A DNA stretch of 5,265 nucleotides, taken from the NCBI GenBank assembly GCA_964612085.1, contig CAZTCJ010000153.1, positions 1 through 5,265 on the forward strand, written 5' to 3'. Position 1 is the first letter of the stretch, and every line of letters begins with the position of its first letter. Shown here piece by piece: positions 4,393 to 5,265 of this stretch. Source of the stretch: CAZTCJ01 sp964612085 (GTDB taxonomy: Bacteria; Pseudomonadota; Alphaproteobacteria; JAJFIK01). The notes beneath the pieces were generated by a model that saw only the letters and a list, made by a program, of their open reading frames with translations, did no database searches and had not been told where the DNA came from. The position numbers and the translations under genes were made by a program.

Positions 4393-5265
4393 TGAGCGTT
4401 CTGGTACTGGCTGAACATGATGAGGCGGGCCTGAAAGACGCCACGTCGAAGACCGTCTCCGCCGCTGCGGCCATGGGCGGCGACGTCCATGTGCTGGTCG
4501 CGGGCTCCGATGGAGCCGAGGCCGCGACCCAGGCGGCGAAGCTGACCGGCGTCACGAAAGTTCTGCATGCGAACGATCCGGCCTATGACAAAGCGCTGGC
4601 CGAGCCGCTGTCGCTGCTGATCGTGCCCTTGATGGAAAACTACGACGCGGTGCTGGCGCCCGCCACCTCCATCGGCAAGAACGTCATGCCGCGCGTGGCC
4701 GCGCTGCTCGACGTCATGCAGGTCTCCGACATCGTGTCGGTGGACGCACCCGATACCTTCACCCGCCCGATCTATGCGGGCAACGCCATGATGCAGGTCC
4801 GCTCGACGGACGCGAAGAAAGTCGTCACGGTGCGCCCGACCACTTTCCCGGCGGCGGGCCAGGACGGCAGCGCCTCCGTCGAACAGATCGGTGCCGGCGA
4901 CAATCCGGGCACGTCCGAATTCGTCGGCGAGGAACTGTCGAAATCGGACCGGCCGGAATTGGCGTCGGCCAAGATCGTGATCTCGGGCGGCCGGGGCATG
5001 CAATCGGGCGATAATTTCGTGATCCTGGAACGGGTGGCAGACAAGCTGGGGGCGGCCATCGGCGCCTCGCGCGCGGCCGTCGATGCGGGCTTCGTGCCCA
5101 ACGACTACCAGGTCGGCCAGACCGGCAAGGTGGTGGCGCCGGAGCTTTACATCGCCGTAGGCATTTCCGGGGCCATCCAGCATCTGGCGGGCATGAAGGA
5201 CTCCAAAGTGATCGTCGCCATCAACAAGGACGAGGAAGCGCCGATCTTCCAGGTCGCCGATTACG
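4392..5265 (+). CDS. etfA: Electron transfer flavoprotein, alpha subunit (3' end beyond the window)
   Basis: Alpha subunit of ETF, which carries the redox-active FAD. The frame stays open to the window edge, giving 291 residues; the family is about 310, so roughly the last 20 are missing. The N-terminal domain begins MSVLVLAEHDEAGL and includes LAPATSIGKNVMPRVAALL, which packs against the beta subunit. The C-terminal FAD domain is nearly complete. It shows SGGRGMQSGDNF from S198, with R201 matching the conserved flavin-contacting arginine, SRAAVDAGFVPND from S226, and GQTGKVVAPELYIAVGISG (242-260). The ETF-alpha PROSITE signature runs from L252 through Q263-H264 to N278. The final visible residues NKDEEAPIFQVADY are almost the same as in human ETFA. 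The ribosome site GGGAG (4380-4384) lies seven bases upstream, within etfB, and start and stop overlap in TGATG. In many Alphaproteobacteria the next gene is a 3-hydroxybutyryl-CoA dehydrogenase; that cannot be seen here. Confidence 0.97.
   Translation, partial: MSVLVLAEHDEAGLKDATSKTVSAAAAMGGDVHVLVAGSDGAEAATQAAKLTGVTKVLHANDPAYDKALAEPLSLLIVPLMENYDAVLAPATSIGKNVMPRVAALLDVMQVSDIVSVDAPDTFTRPIYAGNAMMQVRSTDAKKVVTVRPTTFPAAGQDGSASVEQIGAGDNPGTSEFVGEELSKSDRPELASAKIVISGGRGMQSGDNFVILERVADKLGAAIGASRAAVDAGFVPNDYQVGQTGKVVAPELYIAVGISGAIQHLAGMKDSKVIVAINKDEEAPIFQVADY

Noticed and set aside
4194..5183. 329-codon minus-strand open frame across etfB and etfA
   Set aside because: It lies opposite two highly conserved genes, and its Arg/His/Asp-rich product has no recognisable domain.

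Overview
The window is a compact, GC-rich stretch of bacterial chromosome. It carries eight protein genes, two of them cut by the window edges. The gene set is typical of Alphaproteobacteria: a PduO-type cobalamin adenosyltransferase, a HIG1-type twin-transmembrane protein and an etfB-etfA pair of the mitochondrial (group I) kind. Genus and order cannot be fixed from this sequence. Base composition looks even throughout, and there are no tRNA or rRNA genes, insertion sequences, CRISPR arrays or phage genes.

Left part (1-1382): the C-terminal half of an acyl-CoA dehydrogenase, whose sequence most resembles (2S)-methylsuccinyl-CoA dehydrogenase of the ethylmalonyl-CoA pathway. Four bases later a 64-residue twin-transmembrane HIG1-like protein begins. 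A four-helix membrane protein that I do not recognise lies on the opposite strand and converges on it.

Middle part (1383-3483): a 172-bp divergent intergenic region with a small hairpin is followed, all on the plus strand, by the cob(I)alamin adenosyltransferase, an exported YbjN-domain protein that starts at GTG, and a rhomboid intramembrane serine protease.

Right part (3484-5265): a 159-bp intergenic region with inverted repeats leads to etfB and etfA, which overlap by one base. EtfA lacks only about its last 20 residues.

A common metabolic theme can be inferred. The acyl-CoA dehydrogenase passes electrons to ETF (EtfAB). The adenosyltransferase makes the adenosylcobalamin needed by ethylmalonyl-CoA and methylmalonyl-CoA mutases, which act in the same acyl-CoA routes. 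The HIG1-like protein may belong with the respiratory chain that finally receives the electrons. The YbjN, rhomboid and reverse-strand membrane proteins have no evident role in this scheme. I see no strong evidence for a wholly new system. The best leads are the mcd-like/HIG1/adenosyltransferase/ETF neighbourhood and the unrecognised reverse-strand membrane protein.
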